The position numbers and the translations under genes are program-made. This document shows, in pieces, positions 25,037-32,895 of a stretch of DNA of 64,000 bases. Position 1 is the stretch's first letter, and the number at the start of each line of letters is the position of its first letter. The notes beneath the pieces are model-generated. The model saw only the letters and a list, made by a program, of their open reading frames with translations, had not been told where the DNA came from and did no database searches. Location of the stretch: contig NZ_FNET01000005.1 in NCBI RefSeq assembly GCF_900100275.1, forward strand, positions 1 through 64,000. Direction: 5' to 3'. Origin of the DNA: Lentzea albidocapillata subsp. violacea (GTDB lineage Bacteria > Actinomycetota > Actinomycetes > Mycobacteriales > Pseudonocardiaceae).

Positions 25037-25541
25037 AGGGCTCGATGCGGGTCACGACGGGGCTGATGCGCCGCACCCAGTCGCCACCGGCTCCCAGGCA
25101 CCAGGCCACGGCGTCGCTCACCCACAACGCTGGTTCGGCGGACGACTGGATGTGTTCGTAGACGATGCCGGCATCGCGTGCCTTCGTGCGCGCAAGGACA
25201 ACACGGTCGCGTCCGTTGCCCGCGTGGTCGCGGGAGTCGAGAACGAGCCGGCTCACTCCCCGGTCGACCGCCTCTGCCACCAGTCGTTCCAGAAGAACGG
25301 CCCATGCCGAATCGCCCTTCTCGCGGCTGGACACCACGACGACGTCGAAGGTCCGTTCAACGAGGCGGGACGCGATGAACTTGCGGCGGCTGTCCTTCTC
25401 GGACTTGAAGTGCACTCGCCGCTCGCCGGGCAGGAGCAGGCTCCGCATCAGCGACCGGGTCGAGTGCAGCGCGGCGGGAGCGACGAGCGTCGCGGCGAGC
25501 AGGTGACCGCCGCGTTCGGTCTCGTCGACGAACATATGCAT
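25035..25541 (-). CDS. DUF3800-like protein, copy 1
   Basis: A 168-residue protein beginning MHMFVDETERGG, the FVDES/YIDES opening typical of DUF3800 proteins, which may have an RNase H-like fold. Conserved acids also appear in RLVLDSRD and EPALWVSDAVAWC, a plausible metal-binding set. The function of the family is unknown. It converges on the structured RNA copy 1, which ends at its stop codon. Its neighbour at 25798-26319 is a clear paralogue. The sequence before the start (CCTGCGATCCTGTTTGG) is the same in both copies. No strong ribosome site is seen. Confidence 0.75.
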   Translation of the reverse strand: MHMFVDETERGGHLLAATLVAPAALHSTRSLMRSLLLPGERRVHFKSEKDSRRKFIASRLVERTFDVVVVSSREKGDSAWAVLLERLVAEAVDRGVSRLVLDSRDHAGNGRDRVVLARTKARDAGIVYEHIQSSAEPALWVSDAVAWCLGAGGDWVRRISPVVTRIEP

Positions 25542-25650
25542 CCAAACAGGATCGCAGGTGGCACTGACAATTCCCGCTCGGGTGCTTGGGCGTAAATCAA
25601 GGAATTGGTTGCGGCACAACAGCTCGGCAGCCACGCACTGGCGAGCTGTG

Positions 25651-25798
25651 GATTCGATCTTGTGGCGGCGGCTGAAAGTGGCGTGGGGAGCGGTTGGGCT
25701 CAAATGTGCTAGGCTGTGCGCATAGCCTTCGCCGCTAGGCGGAGGAAGTGAGCCCAGGTGCGCGTCCGGACGGTCGCTGCCTGGGCTTCGCGCTTTTC
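25651..25798. repeat. Direct repeat, copy 2 (matches 24889-25036)
   Basis: Second copy of the 148-base block, opening GATTCGATCTTGTGG like copy 1. The repeat unit (RNA block plus DUF3800-like gene) is about 760 bases, so the whole cassette is duplicated head to tail. Confidence 0.9.
25712..25798 (+). ncRNA. Structured RNA associated with DUF3800-like gene, copy 2
   Basis: The same three-stem plan as copy 1: GGCT/AGCC (25712-25715, 25724-25727), CCGC/GCGG (25732-25735, 25739-25742) and AGCCCAGG/CCTGGGCT (25751-25758, 25780-25787), ending CGCTTTTC. The substitutions relative to copy 1 fall in the loop or in paired positions that stay paired. It lies just after the 3' end of DUF3800-like copy 2 on the opposite strand. 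Confidence 0.65.
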
Positions 25799-26319
25799 TA
25801 GAGCTGGCCCAGGTCGACCACGGTCCCGGTAATGGGCGCGATCCGCCGCTTCCAGTCGCTGCCGGCGCCGTGGCACCAAGCGAGCGCGTCGCTGACCCAC
25901 AGTGCGGGTTCGGAGGACGACTGGATGTGCTCGTACACCAGTCCGGCATCGTGAGCCTTGGTCCTGGTACCGATCACCAGCCGGTCGCGACCGTTGGCCA
26001 CGGGGTCGCGTGAATCGAGCACCAGGCGGGTGACGCCGGCGCCGACGGCGTCATCGACCAGCAGCGGGAGAAGCTTCGAGCGGACTTTTTCGCTCTTGCC
26101 GCGTGCGACGTAGATGTTGAGCACGAGGTCGCAGCACGCCAGCTTGTCGGCGATCAGCTTGCGCCGGGCGGGTTTCTCGGTCTTGAAGTGCACACGTCGG
26201 CAACCGGGGAGCAACAGTCCGCGCATCAACGAGCGGGTGGAGTGGAGTGCGTTCGGGGCGATCAGGACGGCTGCCATGAGGTAGCCGCTCCGCTCCGACT
26301 CGTCGACGAACATATGCAT
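25798..26319 (-). CDS. DUF3800-like protein, copy 2
   Basis: A 173-residue paralogue of the protein at 25035-25541, starting MHMFVDESERSG and sharing LHSTRSLMR, RRVHF, RLVLDSRD, GLVYEHIQSS and EPALWVSDALAWC. The middle region differs much more than the adjacent RNA block does. It lies 79 bases after the end of the sulfur operon, on the same strand, and its stop abuts RNA copy 2. Function unknown. Confidence 0.75.
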   Translation of the reverse strand: MHMFVDESERSGYLMAAVLIAPNALHSTRSLMRGLLLPGCRRVHFKTEKPARRKLIADKLACCDLVLNIYVARGKSEKVRSKLLPLLVDDAVGAGVTRLVLDSRDPVANGRDRLVIGTRTKAHDAGLVYEHIQSSSEPALWVSDALAWCHGAGSDWKRRIAPITGTVVDLGQL

Positions 26320-26398
26320 CCAAACAGGATCGCAGGTGACACCGACAATTCCCGCTCGGGTCGTTGAACGCGATCCAAGGATTTACTTGCAGCACAAG

Positions 26399-27094
26399 CT
26401 AAGCGGCCACCGTCTGACGCGCCACGGCGAAGTCGTAACGGTCGAGCACGAGCTGCGCGACCTCCACGTCGTCCCCCAACGGCTGCGCCACCACAGCATC
26501 CCCAGCCAGGGAAGCGACCTTGTCCGGCAGCAACCCCGGCGCCAGGAACCACGACGCCACCGCGATCCGAGTGGCACCCCTCATCCGCAGCTTCTCAACA
26601 GCCTCGGGCACGGTAGGCGACGCGATGGAGGCGAACGCCGCCTCAACCCCGGCCCACCCCGACTCGCGGGCCCACCGCCGGGCGACGCGGGCCACGGCCT
26701 CGTTCGCCGGAGCGTGCGAGGATCCGGCGCCGGCCAGCACCACGCCCAAAGAACCGTCCCCGAACGAGACCCCGGCCTCGGACAGCCGGCGCAGAGCCGC
26801 CGACTCCAGCCGGGGATCCGGTCCCAGCACGTCGGTCACCACAGCAGGCACGCGGGACTCCGCGACGGCGGCCGGAACGTCGACGCGGGCGTGATAAGCC
26901 TTGCCCAGCAACAAAGGCACGACCACGGCGGGTCCGCGCAGCACGTCGCTCAACCGAGGCGCGCACAGGTCCAGGAAGCACCCGCGGACGTCCAGCTCGG
27001 GCCGCAAAGACCGCACCACGTCCAACAACGCATGGATCGATGCGGCCGAACGGGGATCACGGCTGCCGTGGGCGACAGCGACAAGAGGAATCAC
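26399..27094 (-). CDS. Sirohydrochlorin chelatase (CbiX/SirB family)
   Basis: A 231-residue two-domain chelatase that inserts iron into sirohydrochlorin to make siroheme, the cofactor of the sulfite reductase at the head of this operon. The first metal-binding motif is VAVAHGSRDPRS, followed by VPLLLGKAYHARVDVP; the second half repeats the fold (VVLAGAGSSHAPA, VASWFLAPGLLPDKV). The GTG start overlaps the permease stop by four bases. It is the last gene of the sulfur operon. Confidence 0.9.
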   Translation of the reverse strand: MIPLVAVAHGSRDPRSAASIHALLDVVRSLRPELDVRGCFLDLCAPRLSDVLRGPAVVVPLLLGKAYHARVDVPAAVAESRVPAVVTDVLGPDPRLESAALRRLSEAGVSFGDGSLGVVLAGAGSSHAPANEAVARVARRWARESGWAGVEAAFASIASPTVPEAVEKLRMRGATRIAVASWFLAPGLLPDKVASLAGDAVVAQPLGDDVEVAQLVLDRYDFAVARQTVAA

Positions 27095-27963
27095 AGCGCC
27101 CCCGTCAGTCCACGGGCCCGCAGCACAGCGCGTTCCAGCGGCCGGAACAGCAGCAGCTCGATTCCGATGCCCACCAACAGGATCAGGAAGATCGCCGCGA
27201 TCACCATGTTGATGTCGTTCAACGACGACCCGTTGTGCAGGTACTGCCCGAGCCCGATGCCTAGCTGGGGTGAGGTCGCGATGATCTCCGCGGCCATCAG
27301 CGACCGCCACGAGAACGCCCAACCTTGTTTCAAACCGGCCAGATAACCGGGCAGGGCGGCGGGAAGCAGGATGTAGCGGGCCGAAGCGAGCCGGCCGGCA
27401 CCCAGGGCGCGTCCGACGCGGGGGAGCAGCGGCGGGATCTGGTCGATGCCCGCCACCAGGCCGTTCGCGATCGACGGCACCGAACCCATCAGCACCACGA
27501 AGTAGATCGTGGACGGCGTCACGCCGAACCACAGGATCGCGGCCGGAACCCAGGCCACCGAGGGAAGTGACTGCAGGCCGGTCAGCAATGATCCGATCGC
27601 CGCGCGCACCACCCGCACCTTGGCGATCAGCAGACCCAGCGGCGTCGCGATCACGACCGCCGCGAGGAATCCGAGCACCGCGCGGTGCAGCGAGGTCCAC
27701 AGGATGCCGAACGCGTCGCCGGTGGAGATCGAGCGGACGAGCTCGTCCCACACGGTGACCGGAGCGGGGAGCTGGAACTCGGGCAGCAGGGCCGAAGCCC
27801 ACAACGCCTGCCACACGCCCAGAAGCAGGGCGAAGGCGATGAGGGGTGGCACGCCCGTCTTCAGGAAACGGCGCCAGACCGGCGGCCGGTGTGCCTCTAC
27901 GGGCACATCGAGCGCGTCGAGGCCGGCGCCGACCTTGTCGAGCGTGTCAGGAGGCGTGGCCAC
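27091..27963 (-). CDS. ABC transporter permease (SsuC/TauC type)
   Basis: A 290-residue membrane subunit with about six helices and the EAA-type cytoplasmic loop (RVGRALGAGRLASARYILLP). Such permeases serve nitrate, sulfonate or taurine importers. Its place between sulfate-activation genes and the chelatase suggests sulfate or an organosulfur substrate. It overlaps the ATPase gene by 17 bases and the chelatase gene by four. Confidence 0.9.
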   Translation of the reverse strand: MATPPDTLDKVGAGLDALDVPVEAHRPPVWRRFLKTGVPPLIAFALLLGVWQALWASALLPEFQLPAPVTVWDELVRSISTGDAFGILWTSLHRAVLGFLAAVVIATPLGLLIAKVRVVRAAIGSLLTGLQSLPSVAWVPAAILWFGVTPSTIYFVVLMGSVPSIANGLVAGIDQIPPLLPRVGRALGAGRLASARYILLPAALPGYLAGLKQGWAFSWRSLMAAEIIATSPQLGIGLGQYLHNGSSLNDINMVIAAIFLILLVGIGIELLLFRPLERAVLRARGLTGAL

Positions 27964-28723
27964 TGATGACCTCTCGCAGATGGATGTTGATCTCGTCGAG
28001 GACCTCGTTCGAGGAGTCCGTGACGTCCCACTCGCGCACGACGCGGCCGGGACGTGAGGACAGCAGCACGACGCGCTGGCCGAGGCGGACGGCCTCGCGC
28101 ACGTCGTGCGTCACGAAGATGATCGCGGTGTTCGTGGTCTCCCAGACGCGCAGCAGTTCGCTCTGCAGCACGTCGCGCGTGATGGCGTCGAGGGCCGCGA
28201 ACGGCTCGTCCATCAGCAACAGGGCGGGAGCGCCGTCCGGGGAGACGGTGGTGGACGCCAGCGCGCGAGCCAGGGCCACGCGCTGACGCATACCACCGGA
28301 AAGCTCGTGCGGACGCTTGTCCGCGACGTCGCCGAGCCGCACCAGGTCCAGCAGCTCCAACGCGCGGCGCTTGCGTGCCAGGCGGCCGACACCGGCGAAG
28401 CGCAGCGCCAGTTCGACGTTGCGCGCGGCGGTGAGCCACGGCATCAGAGCGGGCTCCTGGAACATCACGGCCGGGCGGGACGTGTTGAGCTGCAACGAGC
28501 CCGACGTCGCGGCGTCGAGGCCCGCGACGATGTTGAGCAGCGTGCTCTTGCCGCAGCCGGACGCGCCCAGAAGGCACACGAACTCGCCCGGCTTGACCCG
28601 CAGGTCGACGCCGTCGAGCGCTACCACCGCCGAGTTGCCGTGGCCGAACACCTTGCGGACGCCGGCCAGTTCGACGGCAGTGTCCACAGTAGACAAGACA
28701 GTGGTCTCGAGCGTGGCGGTCAT
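27947..28723 (-). CDS. ABC transporter ATP-binding protein (SsuB/TauB type)
   Basis: A 258-residue nucleotide-binding subunit. Walker A LLGASGCGKST, Q-loop VMFQEPALMPW, signature LSGGMRQRVALARAL, Walker B ALLLMDEPFAALD and the switch His in FVTHDVREA are all present. With the permease and binding protein on either side it forms a complete importer for sulfate or sulfonate-like compounds. The start is ATG 28723. Confidence 0.93.
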   Translation of the reverse strand: MTATLETTVLSTVDTAVELAGVRKVFGHGNSAVVALDGVDLRVKPGEFVCLLGASGCGKSTLLNIVAGLDAATSGSLQLNTSRPAVMFQEPALMPWLTAARNVELALRFAGVGRLARKRRALELLDLVRLGDVADKRPHELSGGMRQRVALARALASTTVSPDGAPALLLMDEPFAALDAITRDVLQSELLRVWETTNTAIIFVTHDVREAVRLGQRVVLLSSRPGRVVREWDVTDSSNEVLDEINIHLREVISGHAS

Positions 28724-28743
28724 GGTGCGTGTCCCCTCAGAAG

Positions 28744-29787
28744 TTACTTCTGGTCCAGTCCGGCTGCTTGCACCTGCGGCTTGCCCTGTGCCTGGAGAAC
28801 CTTGTTCAGCAACGCGAAGTCGGCGTACCCGGCGACGTTCGCGGCCTCCTTGGCCACGTCCGCCGTCACGGCGTCCTTCGCGAGCTGCGGGAAGTGGTTG
28901 GCCTGCGCGTCGGTCGTGAGCTCGATGTTGTCCCACGCGGCGTCGAGGACGTTGTCGCCGAGCTGCTTGGACGTGAGCTCTTCCAGCGCGGCGTTCACGG
29001 ACTCCTTGGCCTCGTCCTTGTTGGCCTTCGCCCAGTCGATCGCGGCGACGTGACCCTTCAGCACCGCCTCGACCGTCTCCGGGTGCTCCTGCAGGAACTT
29101 CGTCCGCACGACGACCACCGTGGCCGGGAACGTCCCGCCGTCCCACAGCGCCTTCTCGTCCAGCAGCACCTTCGCGCCCGCCTCGGCGACCAGGCGCGCC
29201 GACCACGGCTGCGGTGCCCAGGCGGCCTGGATGTCGCCCCTCTTGAACAGGTCGAGCGACGCGGCGTTGTCCACGTTCTGCACGGTGACCTGGCCGGTCA
29301 GGTTCTTCTCCGCCAGGTACTTCTTCAGCGACACGTCCTGCGTGTTCGCGAGTTGCGGCGTGGCGACGATCTTGCCCTTGAGGTCCTCGATCGAGTTGAT
29401 CTCGGGCTTCACCACGAGTTGCGCGCCACCGGACGTGGCACCCGCGATGAGCTTCACGGCCTTGCCCTTGGACTTCGCGTAGGCGTTGATCGCCGGGCCC
29501 GAACCGATGTAGGCGATGTCGAGGGACTCGCCCAGCAGCGCGTTCACCTCGTCGGGGCCCGCGTTGAACGTCTGCGTCGTCAGCTTGGTACTGCCGAGCT
29601 CCTTGGTGAACAAGCCCTTCTCGACGCCGATCAGCGCGGCGGCGTGGGTCACGTTCGGGAAGTACCCGAGGCGAACCTCGGTCGCGGCACCCTTCGCCTG
29701 AACGGGTGCGTCGTCGATGCTGCGCCGAGTGCATCCGCTGACCGCGGTCAGCAGCACGAGCGCGGCGACGACAGCGCGAAACGTCAC
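28744..29787 (-). CDS. ABC transporter substrate-binding lipoprotein (SsuA/TauA type)
   Basis: A 347-residue binding protein. The signal peptide ends in a lipobox (LTAVSGC), so it is anchored to the outer face of the membrane. The mature part starts VRLGYFPNVTHAAALIG and has YIGSGPAINAYAKSKG, the SsuA/NMT1-like ligand cleft. A GGAAGGA site precedes its GTG, which overlaps the cysN stop by four bases. The ligand is probably sulfate, a sulfonate or a sulfate ester, from the operon context. Confidence 0.9.
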   Translation of the reverse strand: MTFRAVVAALVLLTAVSGCTRRSIDDAPVQAKGAATEVRLGYFPNVTHAAALIGVEKGLFTKELGSTKLTTQTFNAGPDEVNALLGESLDIAYIGSGPAINAYAKSKGKAVKLIAGATSGGAQLVVKPEINSIEDLKGKIVATPQLANTQDVSLKKYLAEKNLTGQVTVQNVDNAASLDLFKRGDIQAAWAPQPWSARLVAEAGAKVLLDEKALWDGGTFPATVVVVRTKFLQEHPETVEAVLKGHVAAIDWAKANKDEAKESVNAALEELTSKQLGDNVLDAAWDNIELTTDAQANHFPQLAKDAVTADVAKEAANVAGYADFALLNKVLQAQGKPQVQAAGLDQK

Positions 29788-31112
29788 GGTGTTCCTTCCG
29801 CCGCGACGAGCTCGTCGTCGAGACCGGTCAGTTCCGGCAGCGGAGCCCCGACCAGCCCGGCGGCGAGCGTGGAACCGTCGCTCGCGTCGATCACCAGGAA
29901 GGACCCGGTGCGCCTGCTGAAGCTGTAGTCGTCCAGCGGAACGGGCTCCGCGAGTCGAAGAGCCACCCGGCCGATCTCGTTGAGCTCCAGCGAGGCAGGG
30001 CTGTCCACACTGGACAGGTTCTGCTCGTCGAAGCGGTCGCGCAGCTCGGTGACCACCGCCTGCACGGTGCGCGTGCCGTGCTTGACGAGAACCCGGGCGC
30101 CGGGCCGCAGCGACTTCTCCGCGAGCCAGCACAGGGTCGCGTCGAGCTCGTCGGTGACGGTCGGCGCGTTGTCCGCGACGGCGATCAGGTCGCCGCGCGA
30201 GATGTCGATGTCGTCGGCCAGCAGCAGCGTGACGGACTGGCCGGCCGCCGCCTCGGTCAGTTCGCCGTCGGCCGTGTCGATCTTCGTGACCGTCGAGCGA
30301 CGGCCCGACGGCAGCACGATGATCTCGTCGCCCGGCTTGACCGTGCCGGCCGCGACCAGACCGGCGTAACCCCGGTAGTCGAGGTGCTCGGCGGTGCGCG
30401 GGCGGATCACGTACTGCACCGGGAAGCGGAACGGGAGCCCAGATCCATCAGCGCGGCGGGTTCCGTCTTCTTCTACTGGCACGTTCTCCAGGTGCTCCAG
30501 CAGGGTCGGACCCTCGTACCAAGGCGTGTTCGCGGACTTGTCCACGACGTTGTCGCCTGCCAGCGCCGAAACGGGGATCTCGACGACCGCGTCCTCGGTG
30601 TAGCCGAGAGCCGTGGCGTGCGCCGTGAACTCCTTGGCGATGCGGGCGAACGTCACCTCGTCGTAGTCCACGAGGTCGATCTTGTTGACCGCCAGGACCA
30701 GCCGCGGCACGCCCAGCAGCGCCAGAACCGCCGCGTGGCGCCGGGTCTGCTCGATGACGCCCTTGCGCGCGTCGACGAGCAGGACCGCGAGCTGCGCGGT
30801 GGAGGCGCCGGTGACGGTGTTGCGGGTGTACTGGACGTGGCCAGGGGTGTCCGCGAGCACGAACGACCGTTTGGGCGTCGCGAAGTAGCGGTACGCCACG
30901 TCGATCGTGATGCCCTGCTCGCGTTCCGAACGCAGGCCGTCGACCAGCAGTGACAGGTCCGGCGTCGCGAGACCTCGGTCGGCGCTCGCGCGGTGCACGG
31001 CGTCGAGCGTGTCCGCGAGCACGGACTTGGTGTCGTAGAGCAACCTGCCGACGAGCGTGGACTTTCCGTCGTCCACGCTGCCTGCGGTAGCCAGCCTCAA
31101 CAGGTCGCTCAT
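29784..31112 (-). CDS. cysN: Sulfate adenylyltransferase subunit 1 (GTPase)
   Basis: A 442-residue GTPase subunit of ATP sulfurylase, which makes adenosine 5'-phosphosulfate (APS). G1 GSVDDGKST, G3 DTPGHVQYT and G4 NKIDLVDYD are intact, followed by two beta-barrel domains. No APS kinase domain is fused at the C-terminus, consistent with the direct APS reductase encoded upstream. It starts immediately after the cysD stop. Confidence 0.95.
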   Translation of the reverse strand: MSDLLRLATAGSVDDGKSTLVGRLLYDTKSVLADTLDAVHRASADRGLATPDLSLLVDGLRSEREQGITIDVAYRYFATPKRSFVLADTPGHVQYTRNTVTGASTAQLAVLLVDARKGVIEQTRRHAAVLALLGVPRLVLAVNKIDLVDYDEVTFARIAKEFTAHATALGYTEDAVVEIPVSALAGDNVVDKSANTPWYEGPTLLEHLENVPVEEDGTRRADGSGLPFRFPVQYVIRPRTAEHLDYRGYAGLVAAGTVKPGDEIIVLPSGRRSTVTKIDTADGELTEAAAGQSVTLLLADDIDISRGDLIAVADNAPTVTDELDATLCWLAEKSLRPGARVLVKHGTRTVQAVVTELRDRFDEQNLSSVDSPASLELNEIGRVALRLAEPVPLDDYSFSRRTGSFLVIDASDGSTLAAGLVGAPLPELTGLDDELVAAEGTP

Positions 31113-32012
31113 TTAGAAGTAGCCCTCCCGCTTGCGGTCTTCCATGGCGGCCTCGGACAGCCGGTCGTCGGCCCGCGTGGCGCCGCGCTCGGTCAGTCGT
31201 GACGCGGCGACCTCGGCGATCACCGCGTGGATGTCGGCGGCGTCGGACTCGACGGCACCCGTGCAGGAGCCGTCACCGACCGTGCGGTAGCGAACTGTCT
31301 TGCGCTGCAACGCTTCGCCGTCGCGCACCGTGCCCCAGGGGCCTTCGGCGAGCCACATGCCGTCGCGCAGGAACACGTCGCGCTGGTGCGAGTAGTAGAT
31401 GTCCGGCAGCTCGATGCCCTCGCGCTCGATGTAGTTCCACACGTCGAGCTCGGTCCAGTTGGACAGCGGGAACACGCGGACGTGCTCACCGGCGCGGTGC
31501 CGTCCGTTGTAGAGGTTCCACAGCTCCGGGCGCTGGCGCTTCGGGTCCCACTGGCCGAACGCCGTGCGCAGGCTGAAGATCCGCTCCTTGGCGCGCGCCC
31601 GTTCCTCGTCCCGGCGTCCACCGCCGAAGACCGCGTCGAACTTGTGCTGCGTGATGGAGTCCAGCAGCGGCACGGTCTGCAGCGGGTTGCGGGTGCCGTC
31701 CGGACGCTCTTCGAGGCGGCCGTCGTCGATCCAGTCCTGGACCTTCGCGACCTCCAGGCGCAGACCGTGTTGCGCGACAACGCGGTCGCGGAACTCGATG
31801 ACCTCGTCGAAGTTGTGCCCGGTGTCGACGTGCAGCAACGGGAACGGCACCGGCGCCGGGTAGAACGCCTTGATCGCGAGGTGCAGCAGCAGCGTCGAGT
31901 CCTTGCCGCCGGAGAAGAGGATCACCGGCCGGTCGAACTCGCCAGCGACCTCGCGGAAGATGTGGATCGCCTCGGATTCGAGGCGTCCCAGGGTGTCCAG
32001 AGCCAGTGTCAT
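31113..32012 (-). CDS. cysD: Sulfate adenylyltransferase subunit 2
   Basis: A 299-residue PP-loop ATP pyrophosphatase that joins sulfate to AMP. The PP-loop is LFSGGKDSTLLLHLA, and AFGGGRRDEERARAKER-like and YFPLSNWTELDVW-like segments are conserved (here FGGGRRDEERARAKER and FPLSNWTELDVWNYI). The ATG at 32012 overlaps the cysH stop by four bases. Confidence 0.95.
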   Translation of the reverse strand: MTLALDTLGRLESEAIHIFREVAGEFDRPVILFSGGKDSTLLLHLAIKAFYPAPVPFPLLHVDTGHNFDEVIEFRDRVVAQHGLRLEVAKVQDWIDDGRLEERPDGTRNPLQTVPLLDSITQHKFDAVFGGGRRDEERARAKERIFSLRTAFGQWDPKRQRPELWNLYNGRHRAGEHVRVFPLSNWTELDVWNYIEREGIELPDIYYSHQRDVFLRDGMWLAEGPWGTVRDGEALQRKTVRYRTVGDGSCTGAVESDAADIHAVIAEVAASRLTERGATRADDRLSEAAMEDRKREGYF

Positions 32013-32704
32013 CCGTGCAACCCACATTCAGTCTTGGACTGGCCCGCCCACCGGCCGCTGCGGGCGTCCTGCCCCGGCAACGGCTTGGCGGTGCACGGCA
32101 GGCAGCCGATGGAGGGATAACCCTCCTGCACCAACAGGTTCTCGAGGACGCCCTTCTCGCGGATGTAGGCGTTGAACTCGTCGTCGCTCCACGGCGCGAT
32201 CGGGTTGATCTTCACCAGGCCGTTGCGCTCGTCCCACTGCACGATCGGCGTGTTGGCCCGCGTCGGGGCGTCCACGCGGCGCACGCCGGTGACCCACGCG
32301 TCGTACTTCGCGAGCTCGCGACGCAGGGGGATCACTTTCCGCAGGTTGCAGCACTTCGCCGGATCCGACTGGTACAGCAGGCCGAACTCCGCCTCCTGAT
32401 CCGCGACGGACTGCTCGGCGGCGGCGTTGACGACGCGCACCTCCGGATAGACGACACCGACGGCGTCACGCACGCCGATGGTCTCCGGGAAGTGGTAGCC
32501 CGTCTCCAGGAACAGCACGTCGAAGTTCGGCTTCACCTTGGCGGCGAGGTCGATCAGCACGGCGTCCTGCATGTTGGAGGCGACGATGTAGTTGTCGCCG
32601 AACGTCCGCGCGACCCACTGCAGCGCTTCCTCGGGACTCGCGTCCCTCAGTTCCTGCTCGGCCGCGTCGGCGACGATCTTGAGGTCTTCCTTGAGATCGC
32701 TCAC
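32009..32704 (-). CDS. cysH: APS reductase
   Basis: A 231-residue thiol-dependent reductase converting APS to sulfite. The two Cys pairs that bind a 4Fe-4S cluster are present (KCCNLRK and IGCLPC), marking it as the APS-type enzyme rather than the PAPS-specific form. The C-terminal TECGLHG supplies the catalytic Cys. GTG 32704 overlaps the zinc-ribbon gene by four bases; an open frame extends upstream but has no family similarity. Confidence 0.94.
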   Translation of the reverse strand: MSDLKEDLKIVADAAEQELRDASPEEALQWVARTFGDNYIVASNMQDAVLIDLAAKVKPNFDVLFLETGYHFPETIGVRDAVGVVYPEVRVVNAAAEQSVADQEAEFGLLYQSDPAKCCNLRKVIPLRRELAKYDAWVTGVRRVDAPTRANTPIVQWDERNGLVKINPIAPWSDDEFNAYIREKGVLENLLVQEGYPSIGCLPCTAKPLPGQDARSGRWAGQSKTECGLHG

Positions 32705-32859
32705 TTCTTCACCTCCTGCGGCAGGTTGAGCCCGACGAACGAGACCTTGAAGACGCGGCGGCACCCGGTGCACAGCCACGCGTAGCTGGGTTCCTCCTGC
32801 GGCCGGAGGTCCTCGTCACCGCAGTAGGGGCAGTAGAACGGCGTCGCCCTCTCAGTCAT
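32701..32859 (-). CDS. Small zinc-ribbon protein in sulfur operon
   Basis: A 52-residue protein, MTERATPFYCPYCGDEDLRP at the start, with two CxxC pairs (CPYC and CTGC) about 21 residues apart, a zinc or iron-sulfur ribbon. Small proteins like it lie between sulfite reductase and cysH in many actinobacteria. Its tight coupling (4-base overlap with cysH) suggests a role in the pathway, for example electron transfer or assembly, but this is not established. Confidence 0.85.
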   Translation of the reverse strand: MTERATPFYCPYCGDEDLRPQEEPSYAWLCTGCRRVFKVSFVGLNLPQEVKK

Positions 32860-32895
32860 CGCAGCCTCCGCTGAGACACGTACGTCGGCTGGCCG

